Positions 1 through 7,093 of a DNA stretch of 9,250 nucleotides are shown here, one piece after another. The stretch comes from an uncultured Methylocystaceae bacterium (GTDB lineage Bacteria > Pseudomonadota > Alphaproteobacteria > Rhizobiales > Beijerinckiaceae). Each line of letters starts with the position of its first letter. The stretch's first letter is position 1. Below the pieces are notes generated by a model. The model saw nothing but the letters and a program-made list of their open reading frames with translations, was not told the origin of the DNA and searched no databases. The position numbers and the translations under genes were made by a program. The stretch is from the NCBI GenBank assembly GCA_945956975.1, contig CAMFKC010000052.1, positions 1-9,250 of the forward strand, in the 5' to 3' direction.

Positions 1-1406
1 TATTCGTAGAGCTCGGACACCCAGGGCCAGCGCACGCGGCCGTAGAGGTAGTTCTGCAGCATGACGTTGACGATCATGTAGGTCGCCGTATAGGCGATCG
101 CCTCGTCGAGGTTCGACACGAAGATCTTGATGTCGAAGAAGATGTGCGTCAGCGGCGCAAACATGAAAATCATGCGCGGCACGGGGAAGAACCAGAAGGT
201 CATGCTCGACAGGTAGGCCACCCGCTGAATGAACTTCAGGCCCTTCTTGAGGGCCGGGTTCTTCAGCATGAGGATCTGGAACATGCCCTGGCACCAGCGC
301 GATCTCTGGCCGATGAAGGACGTGAAGGTTTCAGGCTGCAGGCCGGCGATCAGCGGCTTGTCGACATAGACGCTGTTCCACCCCTTGGAATGCAGTTCGA
401 ACGCGGTCTCGCAATCCTCGGTGATGGTGATGCCGGAGAAGCCGCCGGTCGTCTCCAGCGCCGAGCGGCGCAGGAGCGCCGCCGAGCCGCAGAAGAAGGA
501 GCCGTCCCACGTGTCGAGGCCGCGCTGCGTGACGCCGTAGAACATCTCGTTCTCGGACGGCATCTCGTGGAAGGTGCGCAGGTTCTTCTCGATGGGATCA
601 GGATTGAGGAATACGTGCGGCGTCTGGACCAGGAAGGTCTTCGGGTCCTTGGCGAAATAGCCGACGGTCTCGCGCAGGAAGGCGCGGAAGGGCGCATGAT
701 CGGCGTCGAACACGACGATGATGTCGCCCTTCACGTGGCCGAGCGCATTGTTCATGTTGCCGGCTTTGGCGTGCTCGTTGCGCTTGCGCGTGAGGTAGAT
801 CGCGCCCATCTGCGCGCACAGCGCCTGCAGCGAGATGCGGCGCTGGCGGGCGGCTTCCGCCTTGGCGGGATCCTTGTCGTTGCACTTCTGGTCCGTGCCG
901 CCGTCGTCCAGCAGCCAGACGTTGAGCTTGTCGGCGGGATAGTCCATCGACTTGGCGGCCGCCACTGTGGTGGCCAGAATGTATTCATCCTCGTTGTAGG
1001 TGGGGATGAAGACGTCGACGACGGGTAGCTTGTCGTCCTCCTCGCGCTCGAGGCGCGGACGAACGAGCGGGTCGGCGTTGATGACCAGGCTGATCGAAAG
1101 GATCAGCATGCAATACATTTCGGCGACGATCAGCACCATGCCGATGCCGAAGGCCAGCGGATCGCTCGCCGGCGGCAGCGTCGAGGTCCAGCGCCAGTAC
1201 ATGTATCGAATGACGACGAAGCTCGCGAGCGCCAGGAAGAACTGGCGCGCGACGAGGCCTCGCCCGAAGATCCAGATGGCGATCAGGCCGACAATGACGG
1301 TCGCGCTCAGCGCGAGCTGGCTGTGCACGCTCACTGGCTGCGTAAGCAGGACGAGGGCCAGAAGCCCTGAAATCCCCCACGCTATGGCGCGCATTGTCGC
1401 CGACAT
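1..1406 (-). CDS. bcsA: Cellulose synthase catalytic subunit (UDP-forming), 3' end cut by window edge
   Basis: Inner-membrane processive family 2 glycosyltransferase that adds glucose from UDP-glucose to a growing beta-1,4-glucan and exports it. Visible are 468 N-terminal residues. Four hydrophobic segments lie at about residues 6-20, 29-47, 54-68 and 82-106. The cytoplasmic catalytic domain begins with VDVFIPTYNED (130-140). It carries all core motifs: LLDDGG (Asp167/168), FDADH (Asp234, Asp236), FFCGS, ITEDC (Asp331) and QRSRW (Gln367, Arg370, Trp371). Further membrane segments follow to the edge. The spacing matches Rhodobacter-type BcsA. The gating loop and C-terminal PilZ (c-di-GMP) domain are expected beyond position 1 and cannot be confirmed. 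The start at 1406 is chosen because AGGGAG lies 9 nt upstream; an in-frame ATG at 1394 (MRAIAWG) is the alternative. It lies downstream of bcsS on the same strand, separated by 269 bp, so it may have its own promoter. Confidence 0.96.
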   Translation of the reverse strand, partial: MSATMRAIAWGISGLLALVLLTQPVSVHSQLALSATVIVGLIAIWIFGRGLVARQFFLALASFVVIRYMYWRWTSTLPPASDPLAFGIGMVLIVAEMYCMLILSISLVINADPLVRPRLEREEDDKLPVVDVFIPTYNEDEYILATTVAAAKSMDYPADKLNVWLLDDGGTDQKCNDKDPAKAEAARQRRISLQALCAQMGAIYLTRKRNEHAKAGNMNNALGHVKGDIIVVFDADHAPFRAFLRETVGYFAKDPKTFLVQTPHVFLNPDPIEKNLRTFHEMPSENEMFYGVTQRGLDTWDGSFFCGSAALLRRSALETTGGFSGITITEDCETAFELHSKGWNSVYVDKPLIAGLQPETFTSFIGQRSRWCQGMFQILMLKNPALKKGLKFIQRVAYLSSMTFWFFPVPRMIFMFAPLTHIFFDIKIFVSNLDEAIAYTATYMIVNVMLQNYLYGRVRWPWVSELYE

Positions 1407-1675
1407 CCAACGCAACTCCCTGACGCTAGGACATGACTTTAGCCGCGACGATTTACGCTTCGGTTAACGTAACTGGATGCTGAACAAGCTGGTCCCGGGC
1501 CGTAGAAGTCCGTTAAGACTCTCCTGCGGCGAACTGCCACAAGCCGCGCGGAGAGCGGACGATCCTGGGTGCGTCTCGCGTCCATCGGGCTTCGCATGGG
1601 GCCGTTCCGCAAGGCAGGGTGGCGTCGCAACGTCGCCCTAGCCCCCGCACGTTAAGATTTGGTTGAATGAGCGCC
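1407..1675 (-). promoter_or_regulatory. bcsS-bcsA intergenic region, likely bcsA promoter region
   Basis: This 269-bp spacer has no convincing gene. A 63-codon minus-strand frame at 1630-1439 is Arg-rich and has no recognisable features. Read on the minus strand, the part nearest bcsA contains a GTTAAC palindrome (1463-1468) inside TTAA-N7-GTAA (1467-1453), about 50-60 nt before the start codon. A TTAA-N7-TTGA element, read on the plus strand, lies at 1652-1666, just past the bcsS stop. Both are near matches to the alphaproteobacterial CtrA site TTAA-N7-TTAA. The bcsA ribosome binding site AGGGAG is at 1421-1416. No clear -35/-10 pair can be assigned; promoter activity is inferred from position. 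Confidence 0.4.
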
Positions 1676-1691
1676 TCAGAAGCCGAGGCGC
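1671..1691 (-). terminator. Small GC-rich hairpin over the bcsS stop codon, weak terminator candidate
   Basis: The arms GCGCCTC (1671-1677) and GAGGCGC (1685-1691) are perfectly complementary, with a 7-nt loop. On the minus-strand transcript the hairpin includes the bcsS UGA stop. It is followed by UCAUUCAACC rather than a U-tract, so it is not a canonical intrinsic terminator. It could be a transcript-end stabiliser or chance in GC-rich sequence. Confidence 0.25.
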
Positions 1692-2521
1692 GCGTCGAGA
1701 ATGCCGTAGAGGCCGCTGCCTCGGACCTTGTCCACGAGAACGCCGGCGGACGCGCCGACCTGCAGCATGGAGAACTTGGCGCCGGTCATGTGCAGACCCA
1801 CACGCCATTGCTTGAAGAAGTCGTCGCCCATGAAGATGGCTTCCGGGCCGACATAGATCTGCGGCGCAATCGCGTAACCGGCCTTCAGGCGCGAATAGTA
1901 GGCGCTGTGCATGGTCGAAAAGGACGCGACGCCGGCAAACATAGTGTAATCGGTCGGCCGGTAGTTGAAATCCAGCGCGACCTTCAGGCCCGTGCCCTTG
2001 CCGACGGACGAGTTCGCCGAATCGTACTTGTCGATCGAATTGTTGTCGTAGTTCGCGCCGCCGTAGACGCCGAAGGACGCGCGGGCGGTGACCCATTCGT
2101 AGCCGATCATGAACGACACGTCGGATTGTGTGCCCTTCACGGTGCCCAGCGTCGTATTCGTGTAGGAATACTGGCCGATCACGCCGCCGAGCCGCATCCG
2201 GATGCCGGACTCGTCCAGTCCGCTGAACGGCGCGATCGTGGCAATGGCGGTCGCGAATTTCGACCCCTTCGTGTCGGCGGTGACGGCGAAATCGATCGCC
2301 GCGCCGAATTTCTCGCCGCCTATCGGGCGGATGGATTCGTCGGGCTTCTTGACCGGCGCATAAGCCGAGTAAACCGGGTCGGTCTGCGGCGGAAAGGCGG
2401 CGATATAGGAGGTTGGCGCAACGCCCTGCGACGAAGGCGCGCCCGTATACCACTCGGCGGCGCGCGCGACGCCCGGCGCCAACATCGCCAATGCCGTCAA
2501 TATGACAGGACCCGAACGCAT
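1676..2521 (-). CDS. bcsS: BcsS-type cellulose biosynthesis outer-membrane protein
   Basis: 281-residue protein of the BcsS family, recognised by sequence pattern and by its place next to bcsA. The first 21 residues form a signal peptide (MRSGPVILTALAML, then PGVARA) with likely cleavage before AEWYTG, so it is exported. After a Pro-rich linker the rest is alternating amphipathic strands rich in Gly, Tyr and Ser, as in a small outer-membrane beta-barrel. It ends in Phe (DARLGF*), a typical barrel C-terminal residue. Family-like stretches include the IRMRLGGVIGQYSY strand, YVGPEA and WRVGLHMTG. The exact role of BcsS in cellulose production is not established; a part in outer-membrane secretion or anchoring is inference. 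The start at 2521 has AGGAG with 9-nt spacing and gives a clean signal peptide. An in-frame TTG at 2548 would add nine charged residues and is less likely. Confidence 0.85.
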   Translation of the reverse strand: MRSGPVILTALAMLAPGVARAAEWYTGAPSSQGVAPTSYIAAFPPQTDPVYSAYAPVKKPDESIRPIGGEKFGAAIDFAVTADTKGSKFATAIATIAPFSGLDESGIRMRLGGVIGQYSYTNTTLGTVKGTQSDVSFMIGYEWVTARASFGVYGGANYDNNSIDKYDSANSSVGKGTGLKVALDFNYRPTDYTMFAGVASFSTMHSAYYSRLKAGYAIAPQIYVGPEAIFMGDDFFKQWRVGLHMTGAKFSMLQVGASAGVLVDKVRGSGLYGILDARLGF

Positions 2522-2734
2522 GAACCGACGCTCCTGAGGAGAACGCAAACTGCGCCTCTCCTTCCCTTGCGTCGCAGCATGGTTCCCCCTCGTAAGGGAG
2601 GGGTTAATTCAGGCGTGACTTCAATCGATATGTCTAAAATCGTGTTAACCGTGCATCCGCAGCAAGCCGGACGCATAGGCTCAATGGAGCCCTTCGCCCT
2701 GTGAAACAAAGCGTGGGAAGACGGCTACCAATCG
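2522..2734 (-). promoter_or_regulatory. bcsS upstream region
   Basis: 213-bp spacer between the acyl-CoA synthetase stop and bcsS. Its AT-rich core (about 2604-2650) contrasts with the GC-rich surroundings and is the likely bcsS promoter zone, though no confident -35/-10 pair stands out. GTTAAC occurs at 2644-2649 and again at 2734-2739 over the synthetase stop codon. The later leader contains a 6-bp hairpin (CCCCTC/GAGGGG, 2586-2603) and a possible 27-codon small reading frame (2580-2497) that overlaps the bcsS start. The bcsS ribosome binding site AGGAG is at 2535-2531. No intrinsic terminator for the upstream synthetase gene is apparent. Confidence 0.4.
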
Positions 2735-4300
2735 TTAACCGACCTGCCGCTCCTGCCCCTCCCAGAAGGTCGCGCGAAGCGCTTTCTTGTCGACCTTGCC
2801 GACCGCGGTCATCGGAAGAGCCTCGACGAATTCGACCCGCTTGGGCGCATGGGCCGCGCCCTTCTTCTCCTTGACGAGTGCGATCAACTCTTCCGCGCTG
2901 GGCTGTGCGCCTGGCTTGCGCACCACCAGCGCGACGACCGTCTCCCCCCATTTGGCGTCCGGCGCGCCGATCACGCTCGCCATCGCGACGCCAGAGTGGC
3001 TCGAAAGCGCGTCCTCCACGTCGCGAGGATAGATGTTGAACCCGCCGGACACGATCATGTCCTTCTTGCGGTCCAGGATGAACATGTACCCGCGCTCGTC
3101 CATGCGGGCGATATCGCCGGTATGCAGCCAACCGTTGCGGAAGAGTTCGGCGGTCTGCTCCGGCCGCTTCCAATAGCTCCCGACTGCATGGGCCGCCCGC
3201 ACACAGATTTCGCCCGCCCCGCCCGGGGCGACCGCATTGTCCTGATCGTCCAGAATCGCGACGGCGACGCTGGCGATCGGGAAGCCGCAAGAGGCGAAAA
3301 GCTCCGGCCTGCGGGCATCGTGGTCCGCCTTGCGCAGCACTGAGATCGGGTAGCATTCGGTCTGCCCGTAGAGCTGCGAGAATACCGGCCCGATCCGCCT
3401 CAGCCCCTCCTCAAGGCGCGCTGGCGACATGGGAGATGCGCCATACAGCAGGAGGTCAAGCGACGACATATCGGTGCGGTCGAGATCGGGATGGTCGAGC
3501 AGCACGTAGATCATCGTCGGCACGAGAAGCGTCATGTTGATCTTTTCGCGCGCGATCGTGTCGAGCACGGCTTTCGGATCGAAACCTTTCATTAAATATA
3601 TCGTCCCGCCTAGCATCAGGCAGGGCAGGATCTTGGTGCCGGCGACATGGCTCATCGGCGCGACGACTAGGTAGCGCGGCGAATCCGGGATTTCGAAATC
3701 CGAGAGAATGGCCGTCGTATAGCTCGCATTCTGCGCATGATTGCGCAGCGCGCCTTTCGACTTGCCCGTGGTGCCGCCCGTGTAGTTGAGAATGGCGATG
3801 TCGTCGGGGCGCGCGATATCGCGGGCGTTGGCGGCGCCGGCCGCGCCCGCCAACGCCATGAGATCGTGCGAATAATCAGTCTTGCCGAGCGAGAAAAGCG
3901 CCCGCAGACCTCCGCTCACGCGCTGCGCAATGTCGGCGCCGCGTGCGAGGAAATTCGCGTCGTCGACCAGAAGGGCCGTGCATTCGCCGTCGACGATCTG
4001 GTCGGCCTGGTCGTCGAGGGATCCAAGCGGATGCAGCCACGTGATGCTCATTGCCGACGCCTGCGCAGCCGCGCTGGCGCACCAGCTTTCCGAGCGGTTT
4101 GCCGTCAGGATCGCAAGCCTGTCGCCGCGCCCGAGGCCGTGCGCGGCATAGACCGCCTGAATCCGGCCGATGAGATCGAGCGCCGCGCCGTAGCTCGTCC
4201 GTTTGTCGCCCTCCACGAAGGCGATCCGGTCACGATAGCGCGCAAGCGCCCGCAGCGCCTGCGCGCCGACGGTCGGACCGTGATGAATGGGATCCTGCAT
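2735..4300 (-). CDS. AMP-forming acyl-CoA synthetase (class I adenylate-forming enzyme)
   Basis: 521-residue cytoplasmic enzyme that activates a carboxylic acid with ATP to an acyl-AMP and transfers it to coenzyme A. The full set of family motifs is present: P-loop YTGGTTGKSKG (residues 173-183), APMSH (214-218), YGQTE (311-315), WLHTGD (391-396), DRKKDMIVSGGFNIYP (410-425, including the hinge) and C-terminal GKVDKK with the catalytic Lys near residue 502. Length is normal for medium/long-chain or aryl-CoA ligases. The substrate cannot be told from motifs. The start at 4300 (MQDPIHHG) follows GGAGG by 5 nt; an in-frame ATG at 4321 has no comparable site. It lies 77 bp downstream of the Tm-1-like gene on the same strand, so the two probably form an operon and may serve the same pathway. 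Confidence 0.93.
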   Translation of the reverse strand: MQDPIHHGPTVGAQALRALARYRDRIAFVEGDKRTSYGAALDLIGRIQAVYAAHGLGRGDRLAILTANRSESWCASAAAQASAMSITWLHPLGSLDDQADQIVDGECTALLVDDANFLARGADIAQRVSGGLRALFSLGKTDYSHDLMALAGAAGAANARDIARPDDIAILNYTGGTTGKSKGALRNHAQNASYTTAILSDFEIPDSPRYLVVAPMSHVAGTKILPCLMLGGTIYLMKGFDPKAVLDTIAREKINMTLLVPTMIYVLLDHPDLDRTDMSSLDLLLYGASPMSPARLEEGLRRIGPVFSQLYGQTECYPISVLRKADHDARRPELFASCGFPIASVAVAILDDQDNAVAPGGAGEICVRAAHAVGSYWKRPEQTAELFRNGWLHTGDIARMDERGYMFILDRKKDMIVSGGFNIYPRDVEDALSSHSGVAMASVIGAPDAKWGETVVALVVRKPGAQPSAEELIALVKEKKGAAHAPKRVEFVEALPMTAVGKVDKKALRATFWEGQERQVG

Positions 4301-4377
4301 GACGTCCTCCGGCTCGCGCATCTGCCGGCGCGATTTGAGCCAAGACTAGCGGTCGGCCGCGTCGGTGAACAGGCCGG

Positions 4378-5634
4378 CTAGCCCGCCGCCGCGAACGCTC
4401 CATCCATGCGCCAGCGGTCGAATATCTCAAGCGCCTTCTCTGCGAAGGCCCGGTCGTTGATATGCGCGTCAACTTCGACCAGTTCGATATTGCCAGGGGC
4501 AGTCCTGCGCGCCTCTTGCAGAAAGGCCGCAAGGGCGTCGGGCGCATGCATCGGTTCGCCCGGGCGGTCCCAGGCTTCTACGCCGCCTCCAGGCAGGATG
4601 TAGGCCGTTCGACCCGTGGCGACGGAAAGCTTTTGCGAGATCAGCCGCGCAACGGAGCGTCTCTCGTCCGCCGTCGCCGCAATCGAGGCGATGAGCCGAT
4701 TGTGTGCGTGAAACCCGCGACCTGCCTCGTCGGCCTTGCCGTCCGGCTTCCAAGCCGGAAAATCGATCATGTCGATCGCGCCGGGCGCCACGATCTGCGG
4801 CGTGCCGCGGCGTCCCGCAGCTTCCAGCCGCGTCGCTCCCGCCGAGACGACCGACCCCGCGGAATGGTTGGCGAGTTCCTGCAGGCTGAAGTCCATGACG
4901 CCTGCAAAGGCGCCTTCCGCCGCGAGCGCCTCGAACGCGCGCCCGCCCATGCCGGTGGTATGGAACACCGCGACTTCATAGCCGCGCCGCTCCAGCGCCG
5001 GCAGCAGCGCCTCCATGTAAGAGAGACAGCTCTTGCCCAGCGACGTCATGCCGATCAGCGGCCTGTCTCCTTTGGGCGGGCGGGTAGCGCGACAGGCGCC
5101 GACGACTGCGCCCGCGGCCTGCGCGAGCGCCGAGCGGCAGATGGCGTTGAGCCCATAGAGCCCTCCCGCCCAAAGCACGGCAATGAGATCGGGCGTGACG
5201 CGCTCCGGCGGCACCAGATGCGAATGGGCGATGGTCGAGACGATGCATTTCGGCGCGCCGAGCGGAAGGGCCGCAGCGACGTCGAGCGCAAGATCCGTCC
5301 CCATCGTTCCGCCGAGCGCCAGCATGCCGTCGATCCTGCCCTCGCGATGCAAGCGTGCAGCAAGAGCCGCCGCCCCCTCGGCCATCGCCGCCATGGCCCG
5401 ATTCTCGTCGCCAAAGGCCTTGATCGTATCCAGCGCCAGACCGGCAGCGGCCGCGACTTCGATGTTGCTAATGTCCGGCGTATACGCGCCAGGCGCCAGG
5501 ACGCCGACATCCATGAACACCGTCTGGCCCCCTGCGTCGGCGATGCAATCGCGCAGGAAGGACAATTCCGGCGACTTCGTATCCGCAGTGCCGATCAGCA
5601 ATACCTGAGCGGATCGTTTCGTCCCGCCGATCAT
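4378..5634 (-). CDS. Tm-1-like ATP-binding domain protein (UPF0261 family), function unknown
   Basis: 418-residue soluble protein of the UPF0261/Tm-1 family, related to the N-terminal half of the tomato Tm-1 virus-resistance protein. Bacterial members have no firmly established reaction. It has two halves. The N-terminal domain (about 9-185) starts with a nucleotide-fold strand VLLIGTADTK (11-20) and has the Gly-rich loop LALGGTMGTD (105-114). The C-terminal domain (about 192-410) carries FHTTGMGG (224-231), ANHSAG (255-260), PQIVAPGAIDM (279-289), HNR (311-313), LPGGGVEAWDRPG (347-359) and DAHIND (389-394), all typical of the family. Length is full. The start at 5634 is supported by AGGGGAG about 9 nt upstream; the frame stays open to 5904, but that part runs antisense into the aminotransferase. 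It is first in the leftward operon, ahead of the acyl-CoA synthetase, and divergent from the aminotransferase operon. A role in small-molecule metabolism is inferred from context. Confidence 0.9.
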   Translation of the reverse strand: MIGGTKRSAQVLLIGTADTKSPELSFLRDCIADAGGQTVFMDVGVLAPGAYTPDISNIEVAAAAGLALDTIKAFGDENRAMAAMAEGAAALAARLHREGRIDGMLALGGTMGTDLALDVAAALPLGAPKCIVSTIAHSHLVPPERVTPDLIAVLWAGGLYGLNAICRSALAQAAGAVVGACRATRPPKGDRPLIGMTSLGKSCLSYMEALLPALERRGYEVAVFHTTGMGGRAFEALAAEGAFAGVMDFSLQELANHSAGSVVSAGATRLEAAGRRGTPQIVAPGAIDMIDFPAWKPDGKADEAGRGFHAHNRLIASIAATADERRSVARLISQKLSVATGRTAYILPGGGVEAWDRPGEPMHAPDALAAFLQEARRTAPGNIELVEVDAHINDRAFAEKALEIFDRWRMDGAFAAAG

Positions 5635-5719
5635 CGCCGCGTCTCCCCTGTCGCGCCGCCGGTGCTTCAGTCTATAGTCTGTGGCGAACGAGCCCAACAG
5701 GCGCGACGGGACCAATTCA
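5635..5719. promoter_or_regulatory. Divergent promoter region between the two metabolic operons
   Basis: Only 85 bp separate the Tm-1-like start (minus) and the aminotransferase start (plus), so both operons must be controlled from here or from within the genes. A lone AT-rich patch, AGTCTATAGTCT (5669-5680), is a direct repeat of AGTCT around AT. It offers a -10-like TATAGT on the plus strand (5673-5678) and TATAGA on the minus strand (5676-5671). On the minus strand a TTGGGC-like -35 lies about 15 nt upstream; no good plus-strand -35 is seen. The minus-strand ribosome binding site AGGGGAG is at 5650-5644. No operator palindrome or regulator gene is apparent nearby. Confidence 0.45.
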
Positions 5720-7093
5720 ATGAACGAGCTGCCCTCTAATTTCCTGCGCGAGAACAATGCGCGCCAGATCTGGCATCCCATGGCGCATCCCGCGGAGATG
5801 GAAGCCACGCCGCCACGCATCATCGTCTCCGGCGACGGCGTGCATATCGTCGATCTGGACGGCAGGCGCGTGGTGGATGCAGTCGGCGGCCTTTGGAACG
5901 TCAACCTCGGCTATTCGAACCAGCCGATCAAGGACGCCATCGCGCACCAACTCGCGCAACTGCCCTATTACTCGGCCTTTCGCGGCACGACCAATCCACG
6001 CCTGATCGAACTCGGCGCCCGTCTCGTCGACATCCTCAAGCCAGAGTCCATGAAGCGCGCGATGCTGACCTCTGGCGGTTCCGACTCCGTCGAGACGGCG
6101 CTGCGCATCGCCCGCCAGTACTGGAAAGTGCGCGGCAAGGCCGATAAGACGAAATTTCTGGCGCTGAAGAAGGGCTATCACGGCACGCATTTCGGCGGCG
6201 CGTCCGTCAACGGAAATTCCAACTTTCGCCGCGCCTACGAGCCCCTTCTCCCCGGCGTCTATCATGGACCTTCGCCCTACACGTACCGAAATCCGTTCAA
6301 TGAGAGCGATCCCGCGCGCCTCGCCGATCTCTGCATCGCCGCCATCGAGGACGAAATCAAGTTTCAGGGCGCCGATACGATCGCCGCCTTCATTGCCGAG
6401 CCGGTTCTGGGCGCTGGCGGCGTGATCGTTCCGCCGGCGGGCTTCTACACTAAGCTTCGCGCCCTGTTCGACAGGCATGACATATTGATGATCGCGGATG
6501 AAGTGATCACGGGCTTCGGCCGGACGGGCGAATGGTTCGGCGCGCGCATCGACGGCTTCGCGCCCGACATGATCTGCATCGCCAAGGCAATCACCTCGGG
6601 CTACTTTCCGCTCGGCGCCTGCGTGGTGAACGAGAAGATCGAGACCGCCTTCATGCAGTCCGAGGACGCCTTGGCCTCGATTTACCACGGTTACACCTAT
6701 TCCGGCCATCCTGTCGGCTGCGCGGCGGCGCTCGCCTGCCTCGACGAAACGTTTTCGCGCGACCTGCCCGGCAATTCCGCCCGCGAGGGCGGCTTCCTGC
6801 TCGACGCCTTCCAAAAACTCGCGCAGAAGCACGAAACCATCGGCGACGTGCGCGGCAAGGGACTCATGCTCGCACTCGAATTCGTGTCGGATCGTTCGGC
6901 GAAGACGCCAGCCGGCAAGACCTATATGGCTGCATTGGCGGACGCGGCCTATGAAGCCGGCGCCCTGGTGCGCGTATCCGGGAACAACATGATCATGTCG
7001 CCGCCGCTGGTGCTCGAGCGCCGGGATTCGCAGACCATCCTCGACGCTGTCACCCATGCGCTCGACAACGTGCGCCTCGATCCATCGAAATGA
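5720..7093 (+). CDS. Class III (omega) PLP-dependent aminotransferase
   Basis: 457-residue cytoplasmic pyridoxal-phosphate enzyme of the class III family that includes omega-amino acid:pyruvate and taurine/beta-alanine transaminases. It moves an amino group from an amine or omega-amino acid to a keto acid. Visible motifs: WHPMAH near the N-terminus, SGGSDSVETALR in the cofactor phosphate region, YHGTHFGG, the DEVITGFGRTG stretch with Asp260 facing the PLP ring nitrogen, and IAKAITSGYFPLGA with Lys289 as the Schiff-base lysine. A YTYSGHPVGCAAAL segment follows. Length is normal. The start at 5720 (MNELPSNF) is preferred over an in-frame GTG at 5681, which sits on the likely promoter -10 region and would add a non-family N-terminus; the ribosome binding site is weak in either case. 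It overlaps the HAD gene by ATGA, implying translational coupling. The exact amine donor cannot be told. Confidence 0.93.
   Translation: MNELPSNFLRENNARQIWHPMAHPAEMEATPPRIIVSGDGVHIVDLDGRRVVDAVGGLWNVNLGYSNQPIKDAIAHQLAQLPYYSAFRGTTNPRLIELGARLVDILKPESMKRAMLTSGGSDSVETALRIARQYWKVRGKADKTKFLALKKGYHGTHFGGASVNGNSNFRRAYEPLLPGVYHGPSPYTYRNPFNESDPARLADLCIAAIEDEIKFQGADTIAAFIAEPVLGAGGVIVPPAGFYTKLRALFDRHDILMIADEVITGFGRTGEWFGARIDGFAPDMICIAKAITSGYFPLGACVVNEKIETAFMQSEDALASIYHGYTYSGHPVGCAAALACLDETFSRDLPGNSAREGGFLLDAFQKLAQKHETIGDVRGKGLMLALEFVSDRSAKTPAGKTYMAALADAAYEAGALVRVSGNNMIMSPPLVLERRDSQTILDAVTHALDNVRLDPSK

Noticed and set aside
144..1028. 294-codon plus-strand frame within the left end
   Set aside because: The minus strand here encodes every catalytic motif of cellulose synthase; the plus frame is its shadow.
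1439..1630. 63-codon minus-strand frame between bcsS and bcsA
   Set aside because: Arg-rich, no recognised domain and no clear ribosome binding site; more likely noncoding.
2586..2603. Hairpin as an intrinsic terminator for the acyl-CoA synthetase gene
   Set aside because: The stem is only 6 bp, lies about 130 bp past the stop, and has no U-tract on the minus-strand transcript.
1667..2704. 345-codon plus-strand frame opposite bcsS
   Set aside because: The minus strand encodes a signal peptide and a barrel protein with a good ribosome binding site; the plus frame has no recognisable features.
4462..5739. 425-codon open frame on the plus strand opposite the Tm-1-like gene
   Set aside because: Arg/His-rich composition without domain features; antisense shadow of a full-length family member.
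5635..5904. Longer start for the Tm-1-like protein at 5904
   Set aside because: The extra 90 residues would run antisense into the aminotransferase and across the promoter; the 5634 start has a good ribosome binding site and family N-terminus.
5717..7057. 446-codon open frame on the minus strand opposite the aminotransferase
   Set aside because: It mirrors a clear PLP enzyme gene, shows no recognisable domain, and arises from strong third-position GC, which removes stops on the opposite strand.
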